Of a stretch of 64,000 bases of DNA, positions 45,535-57,445 are shown piece after piece; within the stretch, counting starts at the first letter, position 1, and each line of letters opens with the position of its first letter. Position numbers and translations under genes: made by a program. Origin of the DNA: Leucaena leucocephala (Eukaryota; Streptophyta; Magnoliopsida; Fabales; Fabaceae); the NCBI GenBank assembly GCA_037074615.1, contig CM073520.1, positions 33,537,527 to 33,601,526 of the forward strand, read 5' to 3'. The notes below the pieces were generated by a model, which was not told the DNA's origin, searched no databases, and worked only from the letters and a program-made list of their open reading frames with translations.

Positions 45535-47429
45535 CATTAGCATTTGAGATATATTTTCTTAAAATTTACTTTTCTTATTTCTTAATATAATACCCACGTG
45601 TAAACTATATATCAATTTCTAAATATAAATATAAATATTTTAAAATAATATATTAAATTTTTTTAATATTTTTAAATTAATTAATAAAATCTTATATTAA
45701 TTAACGTAGTAGTTTAGGTCTTTTTTTGTTGTTGCCCGCATAGCATTTTAAATTTGAACAAATTTGGAATTCTACGTAACATAAAAAATTATAAACCACC
45801 CGGATTAGATGGTCATTTGCTTGTTGAATACTGTTTTAGGAGTTATTAATGTAAAAAATTATAATTACCAATAAAAAAATATTTTAAAAAACTAACACAA
45901 ATAAAACATTTAGCTCAATATAAGTTATATCCATTAAATCATATCCCTAGTTACAAGCCACTGACTTCCTACAAACATACTAATAATTGATCAATCAACA
46001 AATCCAGTATTGTTTTATCAAATTTTCAAGCAATCAAAGAAGAGCAAGTGGAGAAAAATCCAAAGGGATGATGAATACAACATACAGAAGAGACTTCAAG
46101 ATATGAATGCCAACAAATTAGTTCAAAAGTCTCTTTATACCAAAGACCATTGAAAACTTTTGCTCCAAAAAAAAAAACAAAGACATTGAAAACAATTTTA
46201 TATGTATACCAGTCTTAAATATACTAATCAGTCTTATATATAAGTCACATATAGTTAAAAATTTAGTCATAAATATGAATTACTTGTAAGGTAATTAATG
46301 ACATTTTTCTCATTCTATTCCTTTTAAATACAAGTCACTTGTAGAGTAATTAATAACTAGTTTTTCAATACATTTTCTTTAGTAAGGGAAAATGTAAAAA
46401 ATCTTATTAATTTAATGTATTTCTTAGTAGGGAAAAATAAGATATAAATAACTTATACATCAAGTAGGGTGGTATTCCCCAGTTTAAATTAGTATGGAAC
46501 CAAGGGCAAGTGCCTTTGATGGCCCATCCATATGCCCCACCAGATTAAGAAAAGGTCGCTCATAGATCTTTTCACCATTCTGTAATTATGTGTATTGAAG
46601 AAACACACTATAAAGTGCATTAAAAGTCAGAATGAACTTTGACTACCATTTCTAAAGTTTCATAGACATCAACATAAGCCCATCACCACCCAGCACAAGT
46701 AACTAAAACTTCCTTTGAAGCAAAGATGAAACGCACAGTATATGTGTGTATACATATATTGAAACAACAGATTTACAAAAATATCCAATAACAAAATAAA
46801 AAAAAAATGAAAGAAAGAAAGGGATAGGGAAGAATGCAGTGGACGTTTGAAGCCTAATAAAAGTCTGGGATTGAAATTGAAATTCAAAGCTGAGGGCATG
46901 TTTGACCCTAAAAAGGCTACAAATGACAATTGCCTTTTCTTTTGTCGATCATTTTTAGTGTTTAGCACTGTAGAAAAGGTAGGAGAGTGGACACCACAGT
47001 GTTTGTTGTCTGGGGAGCAAAGTTATCCCACCAAAGGGTTTTCCACCCCAATTTGATATTACTACTTGTCCTTTTCACTCACCTCCCTAACCTTCTTCCT
47101 CCATTTTCACTTGCAAAAGTAAAAGCTACTGTACTACTTACTTCCTCTCTTCTTTTTCTGTCCTTTTTTCACCTACTTCTTCTTTTTTTCCTTCCTAATA
47201 TATATCTGTTTATACCTGCAAAAAAAAGTGGACTCTAATATCAAAAAGTTGTCACATTCAATTCAATATAACGGCCAACCATCATAAAACACAGCAAGTA
47301 TACAAGACCCTAACATTAGGCCATTGATAAATAGTCACAATCAATTCAATATAATCTCAATCATACACGCATTCTGAAGAACGTTTGAATATGCTTAGTG
47401 TGCGCAGGTATATGTTCTTTTTGTTTGAA
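45535..47429. other. AT-rich intergenic DNA with an old repeat
   Basis: No gene. The part at about 46200-46480 is the partner of the dispersed repeat at 16440-16990. Frames at 46669-47238 are low-complexity. Confidence 0.5.
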
Positions 47430-47588
47430 GAAATTTTTTTATAAAAATACTACTTGAATTTAAAATCTCAAATAAAAAATTCTTATAAAAATGTGTTGTT
47501 ATTTATTTAATATGGATAGTTAATAGCTATTAAAGTGTATGAAACAAAATTGATTTAAAATTGAAGTGTGATTTTTGTGAGATTTTCC
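47430..47588. mobile_element. Small MITE of the ~160-bp family (copy 3) with target-site duplication
   Basis: This is the best-preserved copy. It is flanked by a direct repeat TTTGTTTGAA at 47420-47429 and 47589-47598 (10 bp). The left end reads GAAATTTTTTTATAAAAATA and the right end, reverse-complemented, GGAAAATCTCACAAAAATCA. The centre contains TAGTTAATAGCTATTAAAGT. A 9-10 bp target duplication with no transposase suggests a Mutator-like MITE. Class is inferred from the duplication size only. Confidence 0.75.
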
Positions 47589-47598
47589 TTTGTTTGAA

Positions 47599-49860
47599 TG
47601 CATGAGCATGAGTAAAAACAATTCAATTCAATGTGATGCATTTATCCATCAAGAGCAGGGACAATACAAGAAGACATTAAAGGCGATTCGAAAGCTTCCT
47701 AAACAGGAACCAGAAGGAAGTCAAGGAGCAGGTGTGGAAATCTGGAATATGGGCTCGTGATCAACTTTCTTTTCTTTTTCGAAACCTGAGTGCCACTTTT
47801 CCTTCTCACCTCCTCATTACAATAACAAAAGATCTTCTTCAATATAATATTTTTCTCGCTTTTTTTTCTTCTAAATTTATATATTTAAAAGAATCATGCC
47901 CTATGGCTTGTGATGCTCGGTTCTACTTTCATTGTTCGCTCACTAAATTCTACCTAAAGTTCCATTTGTCTGACACCTTTTTAAGAAATCTACGTATATA
48001 TTCTTTATTTACCCCAAAAATATTATGAAATTAAGAAGTTTCTCATATGGGCACACCAAAAAAGACCAAGCAAACAATATATATTTTAAGAGATGCTCAA
48101 CTTATTAAATTATGGAGATTATCCAATTGTGTATGTGAATTACGGAAGAAAAGGCATGTGGTATATAACAGTTTACAAATTCTTGAAGGTTTAGGATTCT
48201 TTCAAAGAACCTAAGGATTTGACATTTGTATTCTGTGTGAGGTAGAGAGGGATTGAGCCATATCCACAATGAGCTTAGGTGGCAGTGGGACCCAGACTAG
48301 AGATGAATGATTTCAGTCAAAGTTACAACTGGTATCTCTTGAAAGAAAGGGGAAAGTTATAAATGTGATCATGCAATTTATGCAATAGTCCATAGGGTTA
48401 ATTTTATTTCATTGTTTTTTATTAATAAAAATTCGACATTAATTTATATTCATATTTTTTATTTTGATATCTAACAATAAAAATTATCAGGACAGTGTCT
48501 TGAAAGGTGCGCCAATGGATTATGTGTTAAAATTATGTTGATTGTACAGACAAAAATATATCTTCCGGCTGCACTGGACCAGATATTTACATGATTATCT
48601 ATCATCTATTTGTCTTTGTTATAAATTCAAGATAATTTTACCTATGTACAAGTATTAGTAATAAATAGTGTTTTAATTTAAATTTTTAATTGGTTAGTTA
48701 GCACCACACATTATTTTTCTTTTCGTGGTCTTATTTCTTTATTAAACTGCATTCTAGATCTAGTTATTACAAAGCACCTTTCAGGACACAAATAATGTAA
48801 GTTTAGGGGATGATGACCTCAATAATTCCCACAGAATAATATTTTATAAGAATACAATAACTTTTACTACAGCCTAATCCTTTTCTCTTAAACTAAATTA
48901 CCAGGATGTCCTCCCCTTACTAAGAGTGAGAGTGTCGGTGGGTCGACAAACCAATTTATCTCTTACACTATATTTTCGACATATAGCAACAATAACAGGA
49001 ACCCTCCTGCTGTCTTGTAAGGTTTGTTGTCCTGAACAAGAAGAAAAGGACAAGACAGTGCCCTCAAGCACACAGAAAATAACAAAATTAACAACTGTTC
49101 CTGATAAAGTTCTTTACTAGTCAATAAATTTTTATTCAGAATAATGAATTTTTAAGGGGCAATCAAACAGGGCTAAGGAGACCAATTTTGACGTAGTTTG
49201 ACCAGTTCAACACCCTCCCACCAAGTCTCTATGGCTCCTTTCGGTGTAAGGAAATAGAATAATTTTTATCTTTTTTAACTTCTTGTATTATCTATTATAT
49301 TTTTATGATAACTATTTCAAAATTTTAATTATTTTTATTTCATTACATTATGTACCAATCAGCTCAGGTATGGTATTATTTTTTTGTGGGGTAAAATAGG
49401 TTGGTCACCTTTACCTATATAACAAGGTAAATGAATAGACAAACTAGAAGGGCTTAGCTAGGTTCAGTAGGTCCACACGATTTGCAAGTAACTGATGAAA
49501 TGGCTGAACCACCTCGTAAAATTAGACAACATGATGCATAAGTGCATAATTTTATAATACGATAATGGGAAACCACAAGGATTTAACTACTTAAGCCTTA
49601 GGTATGACGGATTTGATCCCATGTCATCTAAAACAACCATAAAATTGAAAAGAACAATGAGATTAAAAAGAGGAACACCAAATACTCTTATACTACTAGA
49701 GGTATGTCTTGTTATGTATTAATGAAAAAGTTCAATGGGGAACGCTTGGTTGCGTTTCAGAAATTGTTGAAAGCAATTTCATTGTTTTTTTTAATACACA
49801 TATATAATAGTAAATAAGATGCCTTTCCTACCTGATCATATCGAGTCAAGGGGTCCACTA
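47599..49860. other. Intergenic DNA between the MITE and the patatin-like gene
   Basis: AT-rich. No gene supported; the frames at 47732-48028 and 48926-49120 have no family features. The last bases before 49939 would be the 3' UTR and flank of the patatin-like gene (minus strand). Confidence 0.5.
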
Positions 49861-49865
49861 AACGC

Positions 49866-49871
49866 TTTATT
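49866..49871 (-). terminator. Poly(A) signal of the patatin-like gene
   Basis: TTTATT on the plus strand, i.e. AATAAA on the minus strand, 67 bases downstream of the stop codon. Motif and position only. Confidence 0.45.
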
Positions 49872-49938
49872 TGAAAGGATGCATAAAAATGATTGAGGTA
49901 ACACAAAACAAAACAATAGAGACGGCTTACCTGTTCCC

Positions 49939-52701
49939 TTAGGTCTCTTTTTGGGTAGCTTGCTTGAAAGCAACAGTGGGAGCTATTCTGCAACTCCTCC
50001 TCTGATGCTCCTGCACAAGTTCTCCAGCAAACCAGTCAAGCTTCTCAAAGTTACTCTTATCTCCAATTCTCTTCCCCTCAAACAGCACTGATTCTACATT
50101 CTTCTGCTTCAACATCTCATCTGCTATCCCTGTCAGCATCTTTACATTGCTAGCACTTGAATCCGTATCCACATTGGGTCCACATCGCCCCATACTTGAC
50201 CCATTTGCCTGCCATTTCACAAGCATTCAGAATTAGCCCTCAATTCATTTGGCATTTACTGCTTCATGAATAGTATCATTTCAAGATTATTTCAAGTAGT
50301 CTGCAGCATAATAATCCTCCAGAAATACAAATGAGAGGACAATAATGAGACACTGTTAATTAGCAATGATCCAGTCTCTACAGGAAAGTAACTAGGGTCA
50401 AACACACATTTTAGTTGGGTCCCACATATGTAAATTTATCAGTATGATTAGCTTGATGTACCAACAGATTTCTCCTATAGTTCTCTTTCTTTGTTGGGCA
50501 GCAAATCTCTATTATAGTTGGCTCAAAAGTCAAAACCAATTTGAAATAGACTTTACCAGTTTTACTTAGAAAAGTGTATTGCCATAAACGGCTCAAATAA
50601 GGAGAGGACCTGAACTGGATAAATGAAGCTCAATGCCCTGCAATAAGCAATGCGACAATTTTGTCCTAGAGTGAGAAAATAACCATCCATGTGGCTGTTC
50701 AACTCCTCTGGCAGAGACGGCACACCAAGTGTTCCCATCACATAATCAGCTTAACAACAAAGTGAAATTATGGAGAGCCAAGGCCTTTTAGCTATTGACC
50801 CAGGCACATTAATTCCTAACTCCCAAAAAGTCCAAATCTAGCTATCTACCTCCATGCCTATCAAGTTGCTACGTGGAGACAAGGCGAAATATCCCTCCCA
50901 CTACACAAACCCCACTCCTTGCTGGTTTGAAATTGACTCAAAATTGAATACCCTTAACGTTTCTGGGTCTAAATTTAGATGGCTTTTCCTTCATCTGGAC
51001 GACTTCAAACTCAACCAGTTATCCCATACCATAACTTCAGGGTAAGACTAGTTTCTTGGCCTTGTGCGCGCGTGCCTTTTAATAGACATTCCGAACAAGA
51101 ACAAATTTGACCCATACTCATCACCTGCACCAAAGTTCCATAACAAAACAACCCACCGTTTGATGGGAAACTCAAAAAACTCCTCAACCCTTGAGCCAAC
51201 CAAAAGAGCCTTGATTGTTTCCCAATAGAAACAATCCCCAATACCACCCACACCATCACGTGTCGCCCTTCACCAAAAAACAATTAAAATAAAATCCCAC
51301 AATCTCCCTGTTTCTCTGCTACAATCCTAAAACCACCCCCGTCTCTCTCCCACTTTGCAATATGTTTAACAAGGAATTTATGATGTAAAGCTACAAAATT
51401 TGTATATAAATCACTAATTTTAAATCGCTTTTTATTCCTCACAGCGTTAAATCATAAATGAGTTCAAAATATGCAACGTTGATTAGAAAATGGATAGCTT
51501 TGAACCAAATAAAGAGACAAAAGACAAAACAAAGGAGTCTCCTAATCGAAACAGAGGAAATTACGGGACCGCATACCTGAATGCGAACGTAATTGGAGGT
51601 GCGGTTATGACCAAAAGCTTTGGCCACAGACTGGTCCACCAAATCGGCCGAGCCGTCCCCAGAAATCCGAGCCATGGGTCGAGTCCACTCCTTCGCCTTC
51701 CAACGCTTGACCTGGTCATAGTCATACCTCGCCTCCAATAGCTGACCCGTTCCCAGCGATAGCACCAACAAATCCTCCACGCCTCGCACGAACGGGAATT
51801 CCTGCTTGTTGTGAAGCACGTGCGTTATGGCCGCACCGGTCGGGTTGCTCATCGCCAATCCGCCGTCGACGGCCAGGCATCCCGTCTGACCATCCACGGA
51901 CCGCATCTGAACTGGCCCGAACCGGCCCGGTTCGGCCGACGTGGCACGACAGACCTCCCAGAGCCGGAAGTCGAAGCTATCGGTCTCGAGCGCATCTGCT
52001 CGGGAGAACAAAAACGGCGCCGTGCTGGATAGGTCGTAGCATGGGATGAGGACGGGCTTTAGAGTGTCTTTGAGCGTTAAGTTTTTGCCGTTCACGGCGA
52101 ATGCTTCCTTCATGGCTTTCTCCAGTTCGGCGGCGGCGGAGCTGACGGAACCAGAGGCGGAGCTGCTGGTAAATAATCGACGAAAGAAGCTGCGGCTGCT
52201 CCCAGCGCTGGACCCAGGATGGTAGAACTTTTGGCCGTGATCGGCTAAAAATTGCCATGTGTTTTCGGCTTCGAAAATAGGGCGTTGGTGATCCTTTGTG
52301 GCGAAAAGCATCGCCGTGAAAATGCCTCCGACGCCGGCGCCGGCTGCCACGTCAAAGTAATCGGCGATTCTAGAGGCTGGATTTCCTGATTTCTTCTTCA
52401 ATGCATTTTCCAAATAGGCCAGAGCTTTACCGGGAAGAATCCCTCGCATGCCGCCACCATCTATGCTGAGTATACATATTTTGCCTCTTTGATTCTTGAT
52501 GGAGGAGACGCCATCGACGGCGGCAGTGATAGACTGAACTTCAGGTTTTGGTTCAATTGGGGCAGATATTTGCTTCGGAAGCCAAACCTTCTGGTCATCG
52601 TAGCCGAAGAGAAACTTGCTTTCAAGGATAGAGAAGATTTCATAGCTAAGCTTATCGGTGTCAATGCTCGGTTCTTGCATTTCCACCGCATTAGAAGCCA
52701 T
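49939..52701 (-). CDS. Patatin-like protein, group III (pPLA-III / PLP6-like)
   Basis: The two exons (52701-51577 and 50208-49939) are split by a 1368-bp GT-AG intron and join in frame to 464 aa. I chose the ATG at 52701 (MASNAVEMQEPSIDTDKLSY) over the in-frame ATG 9 codons upstream because MQEPSIDTDKLS-type starts are known in plant PLP6-like proteins. The patatin domain (about 74-380) has the oxyanion motif DGGGMRG (81-87) and the acidic catalytic motif DGG (Asp279). The nucleophile elbow reads G-A-G-V-G (121-125), with no serine where classical patatins have GXSXG. That change marks plant group III patatin-related proteins, which are reported to hydrolyse acyl lipids and to affect cell elongation and wall thickness in Arabidopsis and rice. 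A Ser-rich insert lies at 163-190. Exon 1 is GC-rich compared with its surroundings. Other group III members are possible names. Confidence 0.93.
50209..51576 (-). other. Intron of the patatin-like gene
   Basis: The GT-AG boundaries (CAG|GTATGC donor, TGGCAG|GCA acceptor on the minus strand) join VRIQ to ANGSSMG in frame. The reading frames inside it on either strand are without family features. Confidence 0.85.
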
Positions 52702-53649
52702 TTTCTCCTCCCAAAAAACAAAAAACAAAACAATCCTCTGAAAGTTTATATAATAAGATCTTTTTTTTTTTTCTGATCAGACCCTCGAAATCAAATAAAA
52801 CGAACAAGTCCCCGGCATAGGATTGCGCATGTGGAAGGCGTTGCTGTTTTTATTAGGCCAAGTCTTGGTGTGAAATATTGCATGAAGGGAATTCCAAAGA
52901 TCACAAGCCTCGGGAGTGACGCGTTGAAAGAATTTCTCAGAGGGGAAAATAATTTTCCCGTTGGGATGTGTTGAACTTGAACTAGAACTTGTGAAACTCA
53001 ATATAAAACTGGTGATTCGGAATCAGAACATTCCAAAACACATTACCTCATTTGACAACAATGCTCAACCAACCAAGATATACCTTCAAAGTAGTCTCAT
53101 TTCGCTGGCTTTCATAATCAATTCCTGTTTCCAAAACAGAAAAAGGGCCTCCTGTTTGCTGAGAAAAATATAATATTATTCTCTCTTGCAGCTCCCAAAC
53201 ACTCGCTTTCAGCCCAGTTTTAGCTGCTGTGGCAATCATTCCATTCTCTTTCTCCACAAGAACAAAAAGAAACAGAGCAAGAAAGATCATTCAAAAAAAC
53301 AGAATGGCCTTTTTCTCTCTCTCTCTCTGTCTCTGTGTTATATCGTCGGTGGTGCCTGTGCTGATTGGGGTTAGTGTGATTCTTTAGCAGAGCACGCTAA
53401 AGCTAAATAGCTGAGAGATGAAATGAGAAGGCTCTTCTAAATGCACAGAGACACAAAAATGTAAAATTAAAAAAAAAATCAGAGTAGAAGATGAAAGGCA
53501 AAAATAGGAAACCAACCAACCAACCGATTAGCCCCAAAAACAAAACCAGAAAATGCAAATCCCCAGAGGTGCGCAGATGCTGAGTCAATCGCCCAGCGCC
53601 TTCTCTCTGTCTCTCTCTATGTATTTATGTATATGTGCGTATATGTAAA
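52702..53649 (-). promoter_or_regulatory. 5' UTR and promoter region of the patatin-like gene
   Basis: On the minus strand, upstream of the ATG, an AT-rich patch with TATATAA (complement of about 52745-52755) lies only ~45 bases from the start codon. CT/AG-rich tracts lie further out (53313-53335). The true TSS cannot be fixed; a 5' UTR intron is possible. The frames here on both strands look like chance. The hAT element at 53650 forms the distal border. Confidence 0.4.
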
Positions 53650-54328
53650 TAGGGGTGTTTATTTTATCCTGGATTATTCTGACTCGATCCCAGGCAATTT
53701 AGGATGGATCTATCTCATCCCATCAAGGGTCAGGACGGGATATTTTGAGATGGGACAAGAAAGAGGGTCAGGATAGGTCTCGACTTAATCCTCGGGATTC
53801 TCATCCCGTCCTGAATATTTTTTAAAAAAAAATAAAAAATATTTTTATTTTATTTACTTTTTATAAAAAATAAAAATAAAAAATAGTATTGGTTATATCA
53901 TATTATTTATTAGATGATTGTATTTTTCTCTTCCTTATATATATTTATTTCTTTACAGATAAAGCAGTAACTTCAATTGGTGAAGTGAAAAAATTGAAAA
54001 AATAATAGTATTTATAGTATAATTAATGGTATTTATTATTTTAAATTGCTAATCATAATAAAGAGAATTTAATTTCTTCTATTATTTTTTGTATTTTGAT
54101 TATATGTTACTAATATATAGGATGTACATAAAATATCTAATATTTTTTTTTTAAAATTAGATTCGGGAATTCCCGAACCCGTCCCTGTCCCGAAAGGGAC
54201 CGGGATATAGTCGGACGGGACGGGACGGGACACGGGATACATTTTGCGTCTCGTGTCCTATCTCGAGACGGGACCAAGACGGGATTGTCCCAATCCCGTC
54301 TCGTCCTGTGAATACCCCTATATGTAAA
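53642..54328. repeat. 8-bp target-site duplication pair flanking hAT element A
   Basis: TATGTAAA at 53642-53649 and again at 54321-54328, exactly abutting the inverted repeats of the element between them. Confidence 0.88.
53650..54320. mobile_element. Non-autonomous hAT element A
   Basis: 671 bp. The left end reads TAGGGGTGTTTA and the right end, reverse-complemented, TAGGGGTATTCA. A perfect 8-bp target duplication (TATGTAAA) and the TAGGGGTG terminus are characteristic of plant hAT MITEs. The interior has GGGACGGGAC-type and GACGGGATTGTCCCAATCCC-type strings that could pair, plus an AT-rich centre. No transposase. It sits ~0.95 kb upstream of the patatin-like start codon. The perfect duplication suggests a fairly recent insertion. 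Confidence 0.9.
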
Positions 54329-55314
54329 AGCTGGTGCCCATCCCAAAATTATATATTCTTTCCTTGAATATTATTTTTTTTAAAATCTCTGAAAAATCCA
54401 CCCTTATGTCCAAAATATATCTTAAATTTGTCTAATAACCCGGTATTGATTGACAGAGTAAGTGATTTTATCTTTTTAAAAAAGAGAATATCAAATTTAA
54501 ATACTAAAAAATATATTTATTAAGAGAAATAAAAAGTCTTTTTATTCTAAATTTTGAAAGAGATTGTTTTTAAATCTATAGTAAATTGGGATACCTTTAA
54601 TCAAATAAAAAATTATTTAAAGATTCAAGTGTAATATATTTTTATAGGATGTAACTCTTTTTTAAATTGTATACAATTTATTTATAATTATGTGTAAAAC
54701 AAATATTTACATGTAATTAAATAAGAGTTGTGCCTTGTTTAAAGATATAGGTCATTAAGTATCTTAAGGCAATAAATTTTGAGATGGAGATTTTTTTGTT
54801 TAGCAATTTCCACTATTTTTGTATGTTATTTATTTTACTGTGAATATGATTGTCTGGGAAAAAGAATTTGAAAAATGAAGATGTGATGTATTGTTAATCC
54901 TCTCCTCCGGTATTAATTATTCATTTCTTATTTTAAATATTATAATTATAATATTATGCTAACGTCAAGAAATAAAGAGATTTATTGTCTTTTATATACA
55001 ATCATAAAGATTGAAAGGATGAAAGGATGGGTTAGGGGGTGGGAGTGCATTTTCTTCCTCGCAGAGTATTTCGATTCATTTAGTATTATATTTTTAAAAC
55101 TAATATTTAATTCAATGCATATCATAGAGCCATAGACGTTATCATTAGAAATAGTCAAGTTGATCTATATAATTATCAGACACGTCATTTTTTTTATTGC
55201 ATGAATAAAATGCCATATCCTTATTACCCCAATAATGATAATATAATAAAAGCAAATTTTAATATAATATTATAAGATAACTTATTTAATTAAAAATTTA
55301 GTATACATTTAAGA
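54329..55314. other. AT-rich intergenic DNA
   Basis: No gene, structured RNA or well-defined repeat recognised. Confidence 0.5.
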
Positions 55315-55489
55315 GAAATTTCCACAAAAATACTACATAAATTTTAAAATCCTAAATCTATTTTATTTCCTCTATTTTACTTATTACTGAAAAGTTTATG
55401 ATAAGTGAATAACAATATTTTTTAAAAAAATTTTAATTTTTAATTTTTAATTTTAAGTAGTACTTTTATAAAAAAAAAATCCTAAATTT
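55315..55489. mobile_element. Small MITE of the ~160-bp family (copy 4, diverged)
   Basis: The left end reads GAAATTTCCACAAAAATACT and AAATTTTAAAATCCTAAATC. The right end carries the inverted AATTTTAAGTAGTACTTTTA. The internal part has been altered by A/T expansion. The inverted ends are the family signature seen at 12160, 45163 and 47430. Confidence 0.55.
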
Positions 55490-56039
55490 AATGTATTATC
55501 GTTAATATAATACTGTATTTCTTGTACTTTTACGGAATTTTAGTTGGAAGCTTGAAATAACTACATTGAGGTCATGTCTTCTAAATACTGCAAAAAAAAT
55601 CTTGCAACAAAATGAATTGAATTCCCCTCGCCCCAAGAAAGAAGAAAAAGAAATAAAATAATTGAATTGAATTCCTAATTGTTAATTTGTGAATCACAAC
55701 AAAAAAAGTGAATAGAAAATTAAAGTAATGAATAATTGTTTTTTATAAAAAAAAATTTAGAAAAAAATTTGACTATCTAATAATAAGGTAAAATCTCTTT
55801 TCTTTCTAGACGATATTAATATTAGATAAGGCAAACTGTCTATTACCCTTAGGTATAAATTTAGATATTTAATAGTTAGAATATCTTCTTAAGTGCTTTA
55901 ACTAAAATTATAATAAAATAATATTTTTTAAAAATTAAATATATTTTAAATAATTATATATTTTATTTTTTTATCAGTTAAAAGTAATAAATAAATTAAT
56001 TAAAATGAAATATACAAATTTGTACCTGTTCTATATGTG
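55490..56039. other. AT-rich DNA containing dispersed repeat copy 2
   Basis: No gene. Dispersed repeat copy 2 lies at about 55790-55965 (annotated separately). Confidence 0.5.
55790..55965. repeat. Dispersed repeat, copy 2 (pair with 43.98 kb)
   Basis: Same ordered landmarks as the copy at 43975-44195, with several small indels. It directly precedes the GC-rich island at 56.04 kb. Confidence 0.6.
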
Positions 56040-56215
56040 TGGGAATGGTCTCCTAGTCGACTGAGTGGGTCTCACCAAAGGAACGTTTTACAATTTCGCT
56101 ATCACGAATCGGTCCCCGACGATTGTGTCGGGGAAATTTGATCCCACGGCTCATGTTGTGGTGAAACTATCACTCCGCGATCGGCGTTCCAATTCTCCAC
56201 CAGAGAGCACGTAAA
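56040..56215. other. GC-rich island with a hairpin
   Basis: About 175 bp of balanced-GC sequence set in very AT-rich DNA. It contains a perfect 8-bp inverted repeat TCCCCGAC / GTCGGGGA at 56113-56134. No ORF longer than a few dozen codons. Probably the conserved end of an unidentified mobile element. Confidence 0.4.
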
Positions 56216-57230
56216 ATAAAATTAAAAAAAAATATATCTATTTAAAGATTAAAAATAATCCTCATCCGCTACCTAATTTAAAATATTTAATTAATTTAAT
56301 TAAATTTAAAAAAAATAATTAAATTAAATAATATATAAAATATTTTCTCTAAATTATAGTAATTATTTTTATTAACTCTTTCTCATTCTTTTATTTAATT
56401 ATTATTAAAAAAATATTAATAAAAATAATTTTAAAAAAATATAATAAATATAAAATAAAATATATTATATTATATTTAAGATCAATATTAAATTTATAAT
56501 TAAATCTTATATTAAATATATAAAAAATATTAATAATAATAATAATTAATATTATTGTTATTTAACTCAAGATAATTTTATTTTTATTTTTTTAATAGTA
56601 TAATAAGGAGAAAGTTTAGATGAAGTTTTTTGTATTTATTTTGTTAAATTTTTTAATCTCGTTTTATTATTTATCTAATTTTTTTAATATTTTTATTTAA
56701 ATCTATATAAAGAAAAAATAACTTGATAAAATATATACAAAAAATTTAATATAAGTATATTCTTAATTCGTAAATTAGAAATAAATAAAGTAATTTAATT
56801 TTATATGGTCATTTTGTGTTAATTAAATTTTAAAAAATATATATTTAAATTTTATGTAAAAAATTTAATTGTGGAAATTTTTTAAAAAATTATCAAATTA
56901 TGGTAAAATCCCATAGAACATGTAATTAATTTTTTTAAAATATAAAATAATAAAAATATTTATGAAAAAATGCCTCATTTTTTTTTTCTAATTATTATTC
57001 CTTCCTAAGAGTATTATTCTCTTTAATTGAGTTATTATTTTTTTAATTTAAGTTATTAATTTTTTTATAGGATTATTATTATTATTGATTGAGTAATTTT
57101 TTTTCATGAACAATTATATCATTTTATAATTTTAAAAAATAATCTTAAACTCTATAATTTTACAGTAATTTAATATTTTTTATAATTAAATTTTTTATAT
57201 AAGACTTAAATATATATATATATTTTTTTA
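56216..57230. other. Extremely AT-rich DNA
   Basis: Runs of A/T with almost no G or C. No gene or defined repeat seen. Confidence 0.55.
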
Positions 57231-57445
57231 TAGATATTGTTTGTAACGCGGCGTTGTCGTGACGTGTGGGGCCACACGACGAGTCGGCGAGAGAGAATGG
57301 AGAAGCACGACTACTGACTGGGGAAGTAAAATAGTCGTGGTTCCGTTGTATAAGTAGAATGACGATTTTACCCTTTTAATGGGGCCCAGTCGGGTTTGCG
57401 GGGTTTTTGAAAAAGGTAAAGAATTTGCGGGTTGAAGTATCAAAG
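57231..57445. other. GC-rich island of unknown origin
   Basis: Balanced-GC DNA (for example GGCGTTGTCGTGACGTGTGG) flanked by AT-rich sequence. The minus-strand 71-aa frame across it has no family features. It may be a remnant of a mobile element or gene end. Confidence 0.3.

Noticed and set aside
51811..52776. Frames on both strands overlapping the patatin-like exon 1
   Set aside because: They are alternate-frame shadows of the GC-rich coding exon.
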